Assembly: GCF_048564905.1 (NCBI RefSeq)
Contig: NC_132992.1
Span: forward strand, 29,684,501-29,748,500
Origin: Vicugna pacos
Taxonomy: Eukaryota; Chordata; Mammalia; Artiodactyla; Camelidae
DNA length: 64,000 nt
Direction: 5' to 3'
Shown: positions 39,815 through 50,900 of the stretch, piece after piece
Layout of the letters: the number at the start of each line of letters is the position of its first letter
Position numbering within the stretch: position 1 is the stretch's first letter
Notes under the pieces: generated by a model
Database searches by the model: none
The model's input: only the letters and a program-made list of their open reading frames with translations
What the model was told of the DNA's origin: nothing
Made by a program: the position numbers and the translations under genes

Positions 39815-40166
39815 CTGCTCGAGAAGGAAAAAGAGAACATAATCTAAGGACTGGAGCGGTGGGAAAACCCAATCACTGGGATCAAAAGGGAGATGGAGGG
39901 GGTATGGGGAAGGGGCCGCGCCAAAAAGGTGAATAGGAAGACAGGAGACGCGACGGTCAGATCAAGCAGTCATACACTCCTGCTTCTACCACGCCTGGCT
40001 CCCGGCTTTCCAGTTCCCCGCGGCCAGCCAGGCAACTCACTGGCTTGTCTCGACCGCTCCTCCCAACTACATTTCTCGCCATACTCTTTTACAACCTGTT
40101 TCTTCATCTCACCTTCAGGGTATAGACCCGTTCTCCCTGCTCGTTGAGGTAATACTGGAGAAACAT
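39674..40166 (-). CDS. NOP10: NOP10, H/ACA ribonucleoprotein core protein
   Basis: NOP10 is one of four core proteins (with dyskerin, NHP2 and GAR1) of H/ACA snoRNPs. These pseudouridylate rRNA and snRNA and stabilise telomerase RNA in nucleoli and Cajal bodies. Two coding exons join to 64 codons, the family's exact length: 40113-40166 ([18 protein letters not shown]) and 39674-39814 ([17 protein letters not shown] ... TQQPRPVL). The 298-base intron has a GT donor at 40112-40111 and an AG acceptor at 39816-39815, phase 0. Leu20 stands where I recall Phe in human. Arg34, mutated in a human dyskeratosis family, is intact. The promoter is a GC-rich region with ETS, E-box and ZNF143-type sites, and NUTM1 starts divergently about 1.8 kb away. 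Confidence 0.97.
40113..40166 (-). CDS. NOP10: NOP10 coding exon 1
   Basis: Codons 1-18 with ATG at 40166-40164 and donor CTGAAG|GTGAGA. Confidence 0.96.
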
Positions 40167-40199
40167 TACCACGCGGCTGCCGAAGGTTCCAATACCGTG

Positions 40200-40300
40200 C
40201 GCAGCTGCCTCTAACTGGGGTCCTCACGTGTTTGTCAACTTCCTTCCTGCACAGCCGGAAGCCTCGCTCTAGAGGCACGCCGGGAAATGTAGTCCAGTTT
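40200..40300 (-). promoter_or_regulatory. NOP10: NOP10 promoter
   Basis: Immediately upstream of the ATG lie an E-box CACGTG (40225-40230), ETS-type cores at 40237-40243 (GGAAGTT on minus) and 40255-40261 (CCGGAAG), and a ZNF143-type ACTACATTTCCC on the minus strand (40282-40293). There is no TATA box. This suits a housekeeping gene. Confidence 0.65.
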
Positions 40301-41003
40301 AGACCTTTCCTCCCCTGGCCGTAAGGGCGCGCACTAGCGCAGGACTTGGCCTGTTGCAACCCAGTCGCAACCTCGCAGGGGTCCTAAGACAAGTGGAGTG
40401 TGCCCACTGTGTGCCAGGCACTGCTAAGCGTTGGAGGGGAGTAGGGATGGGTATAGACTGAACATTAACGAATAGAATCCTGTCTTTATCCCAAGATGCA
40501 CACCCATTTCAGAGGCAGTGGGTTTCTAGTACTCGGAGGAACAAAGGCTCCAGGGTCCAGAGCCCCTTTTACCTTAGGGAAGAAAGAAGAAAGTTTTCTT
40601 CCCTCCCCTCTTTTACATCCGGTTCCCTCGCCCTATTTCAAAATATTGGCGGTAAAGAGTGCATGATGGGTATTGAATATTATGTCCCGCGCAGAGAGCG
40701 TTAAGTTATTTTATGAAACTGGTGAAGTATGTTTTAGTGGTCGAACCAAGATTCAAACTTAGGTCTCTACCACAAATTCAACGCTCTTTCTTATAGTGGT
40801 GAGTAGCTAATAATAGCATAATAAAATGCACCTCCTAGGAGTATTTAGATTTTTAAAAGAACGTACAAATTATCCGTATACGCCTCTAGTTTCCAGAAAT
40901 GAAAATTGGAACTTAGATATCATTACAAATGTGATCGTTGCGTATTATTTATGACGACAAAAACACTGTAATGTATATTAACTTTACAACCAGAGTAACC
41001 TGA

Positions 41004-41007
<4 letters not shown>
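40301..41007. other. Spacer between NOP10 and NUTM1, no gene seen
   Basis: It is GC-rich up to about 40,700, then AT-rich. No repeat is recognised before the T-run. Confidence 0.5.
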
Positions 41008-41042
<35 letters not shown>

Positions 41043-41200
41043 ATAGCTTTTATTTACTTATAGTTGAATGAAAAAACCTCTGCAATTTCCTCAGGGTTAA
41101 AGAACTCGGTTCCAGAGGTAAGGAGTGGAGGGAGACTTGCTATATATTCCATTTTGCACAGTTTGACTTGAACCACGCTGATGTGTTAACCTATTTTAAA
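41008..41200 (-). mobile_element. Possible retrocopy: 3' end with poly(A), unidentified source
   Basis: On the minus strand a sequence ends with an AATAAA signal (41054-41049) followed about 11 bases later by a run of 30 A (41037-41008). This is the layout of an L1-mobilised mRNA or LINE end. Directly upstream of the signal a 45-codon frame ends in TAA at 41056-41054 (last residues EEIAEVFSFNYK). A stop precedes it, so only a fragment or a chance frame is present. I could not name the source or find target duplications. The uncorrupted A-run argues for a young insertion. Confidence 0.45.
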
Positions 41201-41982
41201 AACGAAAACTATTTAGCAAAAATTTAAAACAAGGAAAATAATTTAACGAACAAAAGGGACTTTTTGGTCTTGAAATTTTAGGCTGAATGGCAGTTTTGGA
41301 TAGAGTGGGGCTTTTCAGCCAAAGGTAACGCTGAGGCTTCTGTGGACTGCAGAGGTGATGATAGTAAATGACTTGGGAACTTCAGGACAGCTTTCCAAGG
41401 AAATGATGTGCATACACAGACTTCTGAGACAAACCTAATTTCAAACATTCTGTTCCCTGGATCCTTAAGTACATAGACTATGTGCTCTGAATTTGGTTCA
41501 GAAAATACAGCCAACATTGAATTAAGTCAAGGGTTTGCCACAACCTGCTATTAACAGGAAGTCAGGTACAGAACTGGGTGGGAGTGAAAGGCACAAAACT
41601 AGATATATTGGTCAAGAATTGTATAGGGAACCCAGGTGCAAAATATGTGGTTGGGAATCTGGGGAAGAATTTGCAAGTTGCCCTAAAAAGGTATACAACT
41701 GTGTTGCCATACTCTGGTTTGGAGGGGATTCCTGGTTACTGTGTACTTACCAAGGTCTTTCGTGGAATATCTCCCTACCCCCACCCCACATCGCCCCCTC
41801 CCCTCCCCCACTGCAGAATGCCTTGAGTTCTAGATTCTAGTTCTGTTTTGATCTTATCTTTACCTCCTCCTTCTTGGATCCCTGCATATCTACTGGAGGC
41901 AGATTACCTTCTGGGGCCTGGACCTGACTGTCTCATTCTGGAGGCTTCCAGACATCCACAGTTAGTGCCCAAACCTGAGAGG
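41201..41982. other. NUTM1 upstream region
   Basis: There is no CpG island, in line with tissue-restricted expression. The NUTM1 reading frame is open upstream of its ATG back to another ATG at 41848 (see Part 2). A pyrimidine tract lies at 41773-41812. The minus-strand frame at 41278-41517 (79 codons) is not recognised. Confidence 0.45.
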
Positions 41983-41998
41983 ATGGCTTCAGATGGAG
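41983..41998 (+). CDS. NUTM1: NUTM1 coding exon 1
   Basis: ATG plus four codons (MASDG) and one extra base, then GTGAGT at 41999. It is phase 1. The frame stays open upstream, so a longer first exon is possible. Confidence 0.85.
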
Positions 41999-44900
41999 GT
42001 GAGTTGCAGGTGTGTGTGGGGGGATCCCTGCCACCTGCTCACTCCTTGGAGATTCACAATTTGACACTTTAACTGGGGACGAGCTCTCTGGGCTGACCTA
42101 GAGGGATGTGAGAGCACTAGACCACCCCCCAACCCCAGAGGGAACCCACATAGGGAGGCTGGGGAGGGAGACTCAGCCATGAGGGCTGGGGGGGTGAGGG
42201 AGGAAGAGGGCCTCCTGGGTGGCAGATCAAAGCGCCTCAGAGGAAGATGCTGAGTAGATATAGAAGGTATGGCAGTTAGCCACTTACTTCTCTGGAAGAG
42301 GGACCCCTTTAGTGTGTGCTTGTGTTGCCTGGGCAGGGGTCTTTGTGGTAGGAGGGACACAGTCGGTTTCAAAGGGAAGGCCCACATTCTGGTGTCTTTA
42401 GGCAGTTGGAGCCTGCTCTTGAATTTTGCCCTGAGAGAACTGAGCTGGGGTCACTCTTGATCTTATTGCGGGGTGCAGGGGAGTGGAAGCCTTAGCTGGA
42501 AAACTGTTCGGGGTGGGGTGGGGGTCCTCTGTGGCCAAGTCTAAAGAAATGTCCTCCCGGAGGCTAGGCGAGAAGGTGCTTTAATTGCCTCTGCTCAGAG
42601 CCTCCTGGCTCCTTCCAGCCCCAGAGATGGCTTCTCTTTTAATTCAGGGAGCAGTTTTCCTTGGTTCCTCCGGACCAGGGGAGCTGGGGCTGAGAACTGG
42701 GGCTTCCCTGAGATGCTGTTTTTCTACCTGTTGTGGAACTCATGCCATCAGACCCACTTCTTTGTGTTCCGTACTTGTAGGAATATTCCTGGCCCCCTGC
42801 TCTGTGGTGGAGGTGAAGAGTTACTCCTATTTCACATCTCCTTCATGTCAAGAAGTGGAAGCTGAGTGTTGTTAGCTTGCCAGTGGAATAGTCTTTATTA
42901 GGGGGGAGGAGGGTAGCATGAAATTAGGCAGACGATCTACTATTATTATGCAAAGTTCTAAGAGACATGTCCTGACTAATTAAGTACACGTTTTATGTAT
43001 TTATCCTGGTCTCTTCGACTGGAGTCCACAGCACCCCTGCTCTCAGTAGGAACTGTGTTCCAGACTTAACTGTCTGTGCCTTGTTCAAAAGTAGACCCTA
43101 AATTTCTGACAGGAGGAGTGCCAAGCAGAAGGACCACAGATAAAATTTTAACTTGTGCAGCAGCGACTTAAAGCTCTGGAAACCTCCCTCCCCAAGCCGC
43201 CCTCCCCTTACCCATTTCCTGGTCCTTATCTGTAGTCATTCCTGGCTGTTATATAACAAAACTTCTGGGAAGCAAACATCTAACCCACACATCCTCTCCT
43301 GGGAACAGTGCTTCTGTGAGTGGTGGCAGGGACCACAGAGCAGCTGGGAGCAGGATTCAGGTGGTTTGAGAATGGAATGGATGGGAATAAAAGATGTCCC
43401 CGTTATTCTGGGTGGCATGTGTCAGGGGGTGTGAGCGTGTGTGTGGGTCCAAGGGCCACTGCAGCTTCTCTAGTGCGGTCATTCTCAGCAGGGAGGCAGG
43501 GACATCTAAAACACTTGGGGGACATTTGCAAACTATCCAAGTTCCCCCTCTGTATCCCCTGCCTCACCTGTTGAGAATCAGTGCTCTGATTCTTTAGGGA
43601 CTAGAGTGGAACTCAGATGCCCTTAGTTGTCGCTCCTTTTTCTCCCCCTCCATTCCCCCTTTTCCTTTGTCTCCACAGCGGCTCCACTGGCAGGACCAGA
43701 CATAACCGTGAAACCTGGAGCTGCCCTGGCTCCCTTTGCTGCACTTCCCTTCCCCCAGTCTGCCCCCGGCCCACCTGCCCAGCCACCCTGGGGGCTGCCC
43801 TCACGGGCCCCCGCACCTTTAGCCTTTTCTCCAGGCAACCCTCTGGTGCTCTCTGCTTTCCCCAGCTCATTGTTGGTGACAGGGGATGGGGGCCCTGGCC
43901 CCAGTGGAGCTGGAGCTGGAGCTGGCAAGGTCATCGTCAAAGTCAAGACGGAAGCGGGGCCAGCTGAGTCCTCTCAAACTCAGAACTTTATCCTCACTCA
44001 GACCGCCCTCAATTGGATTGCCTCCGGCGCTCCCTGCGGGGGCCCCGAGGGTCCTGCCCCTGGATTCCTGACAGCCTCTAACGTGAAGACCCTTCTGCCC
44101 GCTCAGGCTGTTGGGGTGACCCCAGAGGGCCTCCCAGGCCTTCCTGCTCAGGCTCCACCGCCGGCTGCCCAACTGGCCCCCACTGCATCCCCGGAAAAGG
44201 CTTGGCCAGGGCCACATGGGGCACCTGAGGAAGGAGGTCCTGCAGCCGCCCGATCCGAGCCCTCCCTGGGTGACCTCTCCTATGCCTCCAAGGGTGTTTA
44301 TGAGAACTTCCGACGCTGGCAGCACTACAAAGCCTTGGCACGGAGGCACTTACCCCAAAGCCCTGATGCAGAGGCCCTTTCCTGCTTCCTTATGTAAGTG
44401 GGGGGACCTGAGATTCATTATGCTAGAGGCTTTTAAATAAGGAGGATTTGGGGATGGACAAACGAGGTTAGGCTATTTAGGAGTGCCCGGGAGCAGGTCA
44501 TGACAGAGATGGAGATGCCATGAGAACGAAAATAATAGTAACAATAACAAAGATAACAAGCCTCTTTACCCACTTGCCAGATTATAACAAGCTTTCCGGT
44601 GTCTTCTCCTGAGTGATCCTCACAACCCTGTGAGTTCAGGCGAGCATTTTTATGGCAATCCTCATTTATGGATGAGAAAACTGAAGCTCAGAGAGGTTCC
44701 CTGTCATACAGTGAGGAGCAGTGGCTGGAGCTTGGGTCTCCGATACCAAGTGCCAGGGCCCTCGGGTTCTGTTTTACCGCCTTCTGACTTGGAGTTGAGC
44801 CGTCCAAATGGGCCAGGATGAGGAGCGTGGGGCCTGGACCCGTTCCTGTGGGAGCGGAGCTTGTGTGTGCTCCCCCCACCACACACACACTGCCCCTGCT

Positions 44901-47900
44901 TTATTCAGGAGCATTCAGGTTGAAATAGGGAGGTGGTAGAGCTCGCTTAGTGGTCAAGTCCCCACCACTCGCTGGATTTGTCATCTGGGGTCTGGGCACT
45001 GAGTGTCGTTGCCCTCGGTCGGTCTTCTCATCTAGAAAGGGGATGACTGTACCTACCTCACACTTGATCTAGGCCAAAAGGCCGAGAAGCGATGATTGTA
45101 CCTACCTCAGAGGGTTGCTGAGAAGATGAAATGAGGTCATGTGAAGGGCTGAGCAGAGTGCCTGGCGTGGAGAATGCCTCATTAAATGGCAGCTGCTATC
45201 GCTATTGTTATTATAAAAAGGCAATCTAGAAGAGGAAAAGGACTCACAAAGGCCAAAATGTCTGTGTGAGTGGATGATTGGTCAGGGCGCCCAGGGTCAT
45301 GGGCTGTTACGTTTATTAAGCAAAGTCCTTAGGCGTCTGGGGAATTTTATCTTCTTCCCACTCAGACCCGCTGCCTCTCTTAACTGCACTGTACTATCAT
45401 TTTGCGTAAACCACCATCTAACACATGCTGCATTTTCCTGAACTTAAAAAAATATATACATGTTGTCCCTCCAGTGGCTGAACTGCTAAAGAATCTCCCT
45501 TTCGACCCTGACTCAGGAGTGAGTAAATCAAAAGGCTCCCCAAAGTCCTCGGTGTGGATCCTGGTACTGACTCCCTGCTTTCTCCAGACAGCTCTGAGTT
45601 CTCTCTTGGAGGCTGGCAAGCTGAATTTCTAACTCCTGGCCTATTTCTGCACTCCACGTGCAGGGGCTCTGAGCAGGGTCTCCTGTAAACTGCAGATCAG
45701 ACCCTCTGCCTGTCACCAGGGTGGCTGGTAAAATGCTCAATACTGCGATTCTGGGGCACTGGAATCCATGTTTATAACAATCTTCCCCAGGTGATTCTAG
45801 GCCCAATAATGACTGAGGACTCCTGGGAAGTTAGAAGGGCAAAACTGAATCACAAAGGGCTCAAAGAGTATCGATATTTGACTGTGAAAGGTATCTCAGG
45901 GGCAAACAAACAAAAACAAACAAACAAAACAAAACCACTTAAAAACCAACAAATCAAAACACCACCCAACCTTTAATTAGAGATTCATTTCAGATAGTGA
46001 GTGCCTTTTTTTTTAAATGCAAGAGCCTTTGAGCAGGGTTAAGCCTACTTTACAATGAATCCCAAAATAAGAGGAGTGCTTTCTTGTTTTGTTGAGAATA
46101 TAGCACTGTGAGAATTAAGACTAGTTGAGCTTAGAAGGTAGGAAGAAGAATCTGTTTGATTTTGTGTTAGGTTTGTACATTTCAGTGGGAAGAAAGGCCA
46201 GTATGGTGAATGAATAGCTGGGAGGTTGGGGGTCTGGAAGTCTAATCAGAAGTGGAGTGTGACTGTGGGGCATGTTTGATCTGATGCGGGTCAGGGGTTG
46301 TGCATTGAGGTGGGTGTCAGAACAAGTAGGGGGGTACACCTGTAGAATGTGACTCACCCTGTGGGGGTTTTAGCCCAGTGCTTCGTTCCCTGGCCCGGCG
46401 GAAGCCCACGATGACCCTGGAGGAGGGACTGCCAAGGGCTGTACAGGAGTGGGAGCGGACCAGCAACTTTGACCGGATGACCTTCTATGAGATGGCAGAA
46501 AAGTGAGTCTGACCAATCCACATCCTCCTGAGGGTTGGAGTGTGTGGCTGTGTGGCTGAGGGATGGGGGCAGGTAAGAGAGGCTTGGGTGTGAGCAATTA
46601 CTATAAGGGGTGCAGGACAAGGGGTGTACACTAGGATAGGGTCCCCTGGATCCTCGTGGCTTCTCTCACCACCTTAACTCTTGGGTTTTTCTGTCCTATC
46701 TCCTTTTGGAGGCTCTCCCTTTTCCAGATCTTGACAGGAGCTTTGATATTGAAGCTCTTAGGATGGGACTGGAGCTGCACTGGTGTAAAAAATTCCACGC
46801 TGAAGGGACCTAGCAATGAGGGAAGCCCTAGAAGGCAGATTCTTTCCTATCTCTGAACAGGTGGCAGGTGGCGACTGATGCAGACCGTAGGGCCACCACT
46901 CCTCTAGAAACAATGGCACAGAAATTGTTTAGCCCGGCATCTCAGGGAGGGGAAGGTCCTGGGTGCCCAGAGTGGTCTTCTGGCTCATATCCCCCACTAC
47001 TTCATGATAATCTCCTAGTTAAAAAAAATAACTCAGGAAAATAAACCCTTTCCTCCAAGCTTTCTTTCCCCTAAATCTTCTGGACCTTCTAGATTTACCC
47101 TCCCCAGACCCCAGTCCCAGTTTCAGGACTCTGGGATCTCAGCACTGCCTCCTGGTGGGAACTGCCTTGAATTGCAACCCAGGCCCTGCTTCAGGATTTC
47201 AGCTGTTCCTTTTGGTTGTAGGCAGGGGCAGATGGGTCCTTGAGGAGGGCCCACGTGTGGGATCTTGCCAGGCTGTGGCATAGGCCTGACTGAAGCCAAC
47301 AAGCCTGTATTAATGGCTGCTAGACACCCTTTGTGATGCTGGGTGAGATTGAGTATGAACAAGAACTGAGAGCTACGGTTCTGTTCTGTGAGGCTTACAA
47401 GCGCTAGACGGTTCAGTAAGTGATGACTGCAGCTGGAGGGACTAGGAGCTGACCTTGTTAAGTTTCCTGGGAACTGTCATCCAGCCGTCTGTGAGCAGAT
47501 CTCTTCTGGTTTCTAAAGTATATTGGTCTTCTCAGCACTGCCCGGGCCTTCCTCACCCTCTGCAGGTTCATGGAGTTTGAGACCGAGGAGGAGATGCAGA
47601 TTCAGAACACACAGCTGATGAATGGGCTCCAGGGCCTGCCTCCTGCAGCCCCCCTGAAACCTGATCCTCCAGGGCCCCTGGCCCCAGAGGTTTGCCAGCA
47701 GCCAGGTAAGGCCACCCAATTCCAACAGGTGCTGGGAGCCAGAGGCTCAAAGGGAGGTGCACAGAACCAGTCCCGGATCAGGGAGGCATTGCCCTTGCTT
47801 CTACCGGTCTCCCTCCAGGGAGTGGCTTTTGATGTTCCAAACAGGGCATCCACAGGAGGCTGAGTTCTCAGGTTCCCCCTTTGTCCCAAACTAGGTATTG

Positions 47901-50900
47901 ATCTTGGCCAGGTAAGCCAACCACTCTCTGAGACTGGGACTGAGGCACATAATACCTCATCTGCCCAAGAAATGGGGGCTGGATCAAGGACTTCTTGGAA
48001 CTTCAGGGATTCCAAGATTCCTCATACAGAGTCTCTCTCAGACCCTCCAGCTCCTAAATATTCTCCCACAGCTGGTACTGTTTCAGGTTTGGCCTGATCC
48101 AGTCCGGAACCGTTTCCGTGTACCTAGGTTGCTGCCCTTACACATGGGTGTGGGAGGCAGAAGCTGTGGTCTCAGTGCCGCTTCCCACCTCTCCTTCCCA
48201 CCTCGCCCCTCAGTGTACATTCCCAAGAAGGCTGCCTCCAAGGCCCGGGCCCCCCGCCGGCGGCAGCGCAAAACCCAGAGGCCTCCGGCCCCTGAGGCAC
48301 CCAAGGAGATCCCAGCAGAGGCTGTGAAGGAGTACTCTGACATCATGGAAGAGCTGGTGGCGAGTCACTTGGCCCCTGAGGAGTCAGATGGAAAACAGGA
48401 AGAGGAAGAAGGGCAACTGCAGGAGGAAGGGCTGTATCCAGACGCAGGTCTCCTGAGCTACATCGATGAGCTGTGTTCTCAGGAGGTCTTTGTCTCCAAG
48501 GTGGGCTGGGCCTGCACGGCTGCTTTGTAGCAGATCCTGGGGTGGGAACTCGAGGGAACCAATGATGTAGGTTCTGCCCCAGGCAGTTAAGAACTAGATT
48601 CTCTTCCATACTGAGAAGTGTGTGTGCATGTATGTGCGTACATCGATGTGTGTCGCTGGTGGTTTATAACCACCCAGGCAGTGGGTTGGGGGTAGGGGTG
48701 GGGCAACGTGGTGCTTCTCTTGAGCCTCTTGGTTGACAGGTTACCTCCTGTCACAGCACTTGTCACCTGGCTGCTGGCAAACTCACAGCACTTTTCCTTC
48801 CGTTCCCCAGGTGGAGGCCGTCATTCACCCTCAATTTTTGGCAGATCTCCTGTCCCCAGAACAACAGAGGGATCCCTTGGCCTTAACTGAGGAGCTGGAG
48901 CAAGAAGAAGGACTCAGTCTTGCCCAGGTAAACCCCGGAGGTAGAGAACATCAGAGCAAGAAGCTCGTGTGGCTTTATCTAAACCTATGCCATCTTCGAT
49001 GGTATGGCTTCAGAACTGAGCTTTGGGTGCAGAACAAGTAGGCAAGGGACCATGGAAAAGGGGGTGGTGGTGTAAGGGCTCAAAGCATGGGAATAAGACC
49101 CAAGAAGGTGGAAAAGATGAGCTGCGGTATCTGGTTGTGATACCGTCACTTAAGACGCTTGCTTGCGTTCCCTGCCCTGCCCAAGTGCCATCTCCTTATC
49201 ACTCCACCAGGCACCTCTTCTCACAACCACATACAGAACAGTGTTTGTCTATTCTCCTTCTAAGCTGGTCCAGAAGCGACTCCTGGCTTTGGAAGAGGAG
49301 GATGCAGAGGCACCTCCAAGTTGCAGTGGCACTCAACTGGACTCAAGTCCCTCTGTTTCTGATGAGGATGAAGAAGGGGGTGGGCGGCTTCGGCCCTCCC
49401 CTGGGCCTCGGGTGGCTGGGGGCACCATTCGCCTTGGAAAGGCTGCTTCTCCGGGAAAGCGGGCAAGAGAAGTGCCTGGAGGGCAGGAGCGGGCCCTAGG
49501 TGGCCTGAGGCGGCTGTGCAGGGACGGGAACCCTCTGCCATCCCCCAGTGGCTGGGACCTGCAGCTAGAACTTGCAGCTCCACAGGGAACTCGCGGGCCC
49601 CTGGGTAGGGAGAGAAGAGGGTCTGGGAAGGTTACAGGCCAGATATCATCTCATGTGGATGACCACCTGGGAGGTGCTGGGTCCCCTGGGCGCTCCCTGG
49701 TGGCTGACAGGGCTTCTGAAGCTCTGCCCCTCTGCTGGCAGGAAGGCCCGCAGCTCGAGATAGTTCCCCATTTGGATGTTGGCCTTTCAGAGCTGACTCC
49801 TCTGCAAGGACAGGGGTTGGGGAAGCAGGCCCTGGGGCTGCAGACAGGACAACAGATAGGGAACCTTGGAGCAGCTCCTCAGGAGGAGCCACTGGCAGTG
49901 CCCCAGGAAGGCTCTCCAGGGGCCATGTGGGGAGATGACAGAGATCCTCCCACGGTTCAGAGTTACGATCAAGACCCTTCCCCTAGAGCAGCTGGGGACA
50001 GGGATGTGGCTGGGGCCTCTCTCAGTCCAGGGCTTTGGCTGAGCAATGTAATAGACACTGTAGGCCTGGAGTTGCCCTTACAAATCGAGGAGGTCATAGA
50101 GAGCTTCCACGATGGGGAGTGTGTAACTGAGCACCAGCGGGGCTGCCAGGCATTGGGCCCCAGAAGCAGCATTTCTCTGGGTCCCGGAGAAACCACAGCA
50201 CCGGGGGGCGTGGGGAGCAGTGCGGTTCCCTGTGGGAGCACAGATGCCCCATTGGCTTTAGAAAAGACAAACTACTGCAGCTTGTTGGGACCTCTGAGGG
50301 CCAACAGCTCGGCCTCGCAGCCTAAAGTAAACAGAGGACAGAGCCCTGAGACCATTCAGGATCCCAGTGATCTGTGGGCTGGGGCTTGCCCCCCGTTGCT
50401 GGAAAGCAGCATTGATGCCTCCACACGGGGGGCTTCCAAAGAAGCTCCCCTGCCTGCAAGTCAAGGCAACATCCTTATCCTGGGGCCCCAGGGTACCTCC
50501 TCCTTCCCCAAGGCCAGCCCAGAGGCAGGGGGCAGAGACAGTTCCATTTCTCCTCTGGTGGAAGCCACCAAATGTGGCAACACACTCAGTGTTAGAGATG
50601 CCTGTGGCCTCCAGCTTGGGGCTGCTGAAGACGCCTGCCCACTAGGTTTTCATCCTTATGACCCCCAGGGAGAGGCCAGGGAGGATACTGATTTGTCTGA
50701 GCCTAAAGACCTTGCTTCCTTACCAGCCAATCGAGAGTCTTATGCACACAGAACCCCCAAATCAACACCTCCTCCCCAGGGTCTTAGAAGCGCTTCCCCT
50801 AGAAGAGGAACCAGGGATGCCTTAATTGTGAGAGAAGCCCCTCCTGTCAGTGGAACAGGCAGTTCAGCAGATGGGGCCAAAGGAGAGGAGGAGGATGAAG

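Larger units (their letters stand above)
44394..46373 (+). other. NUTM1 intron 2
   Basis: About 2 kb. It carries two MIR copies and the U2 retrocopy listed separately, plus a (CAAA)n run at about 45903-45940. Confidence 0.7.

Noticed and set aside
43867-44349. 160-codon minus-strand frame
   Set aside because: Exact antisense of NUTM1 exon 2.
45061-45093. U2 snRNA gene
   Set aside because: Only ~33 nt match, there is no promoter element and no Sm site.
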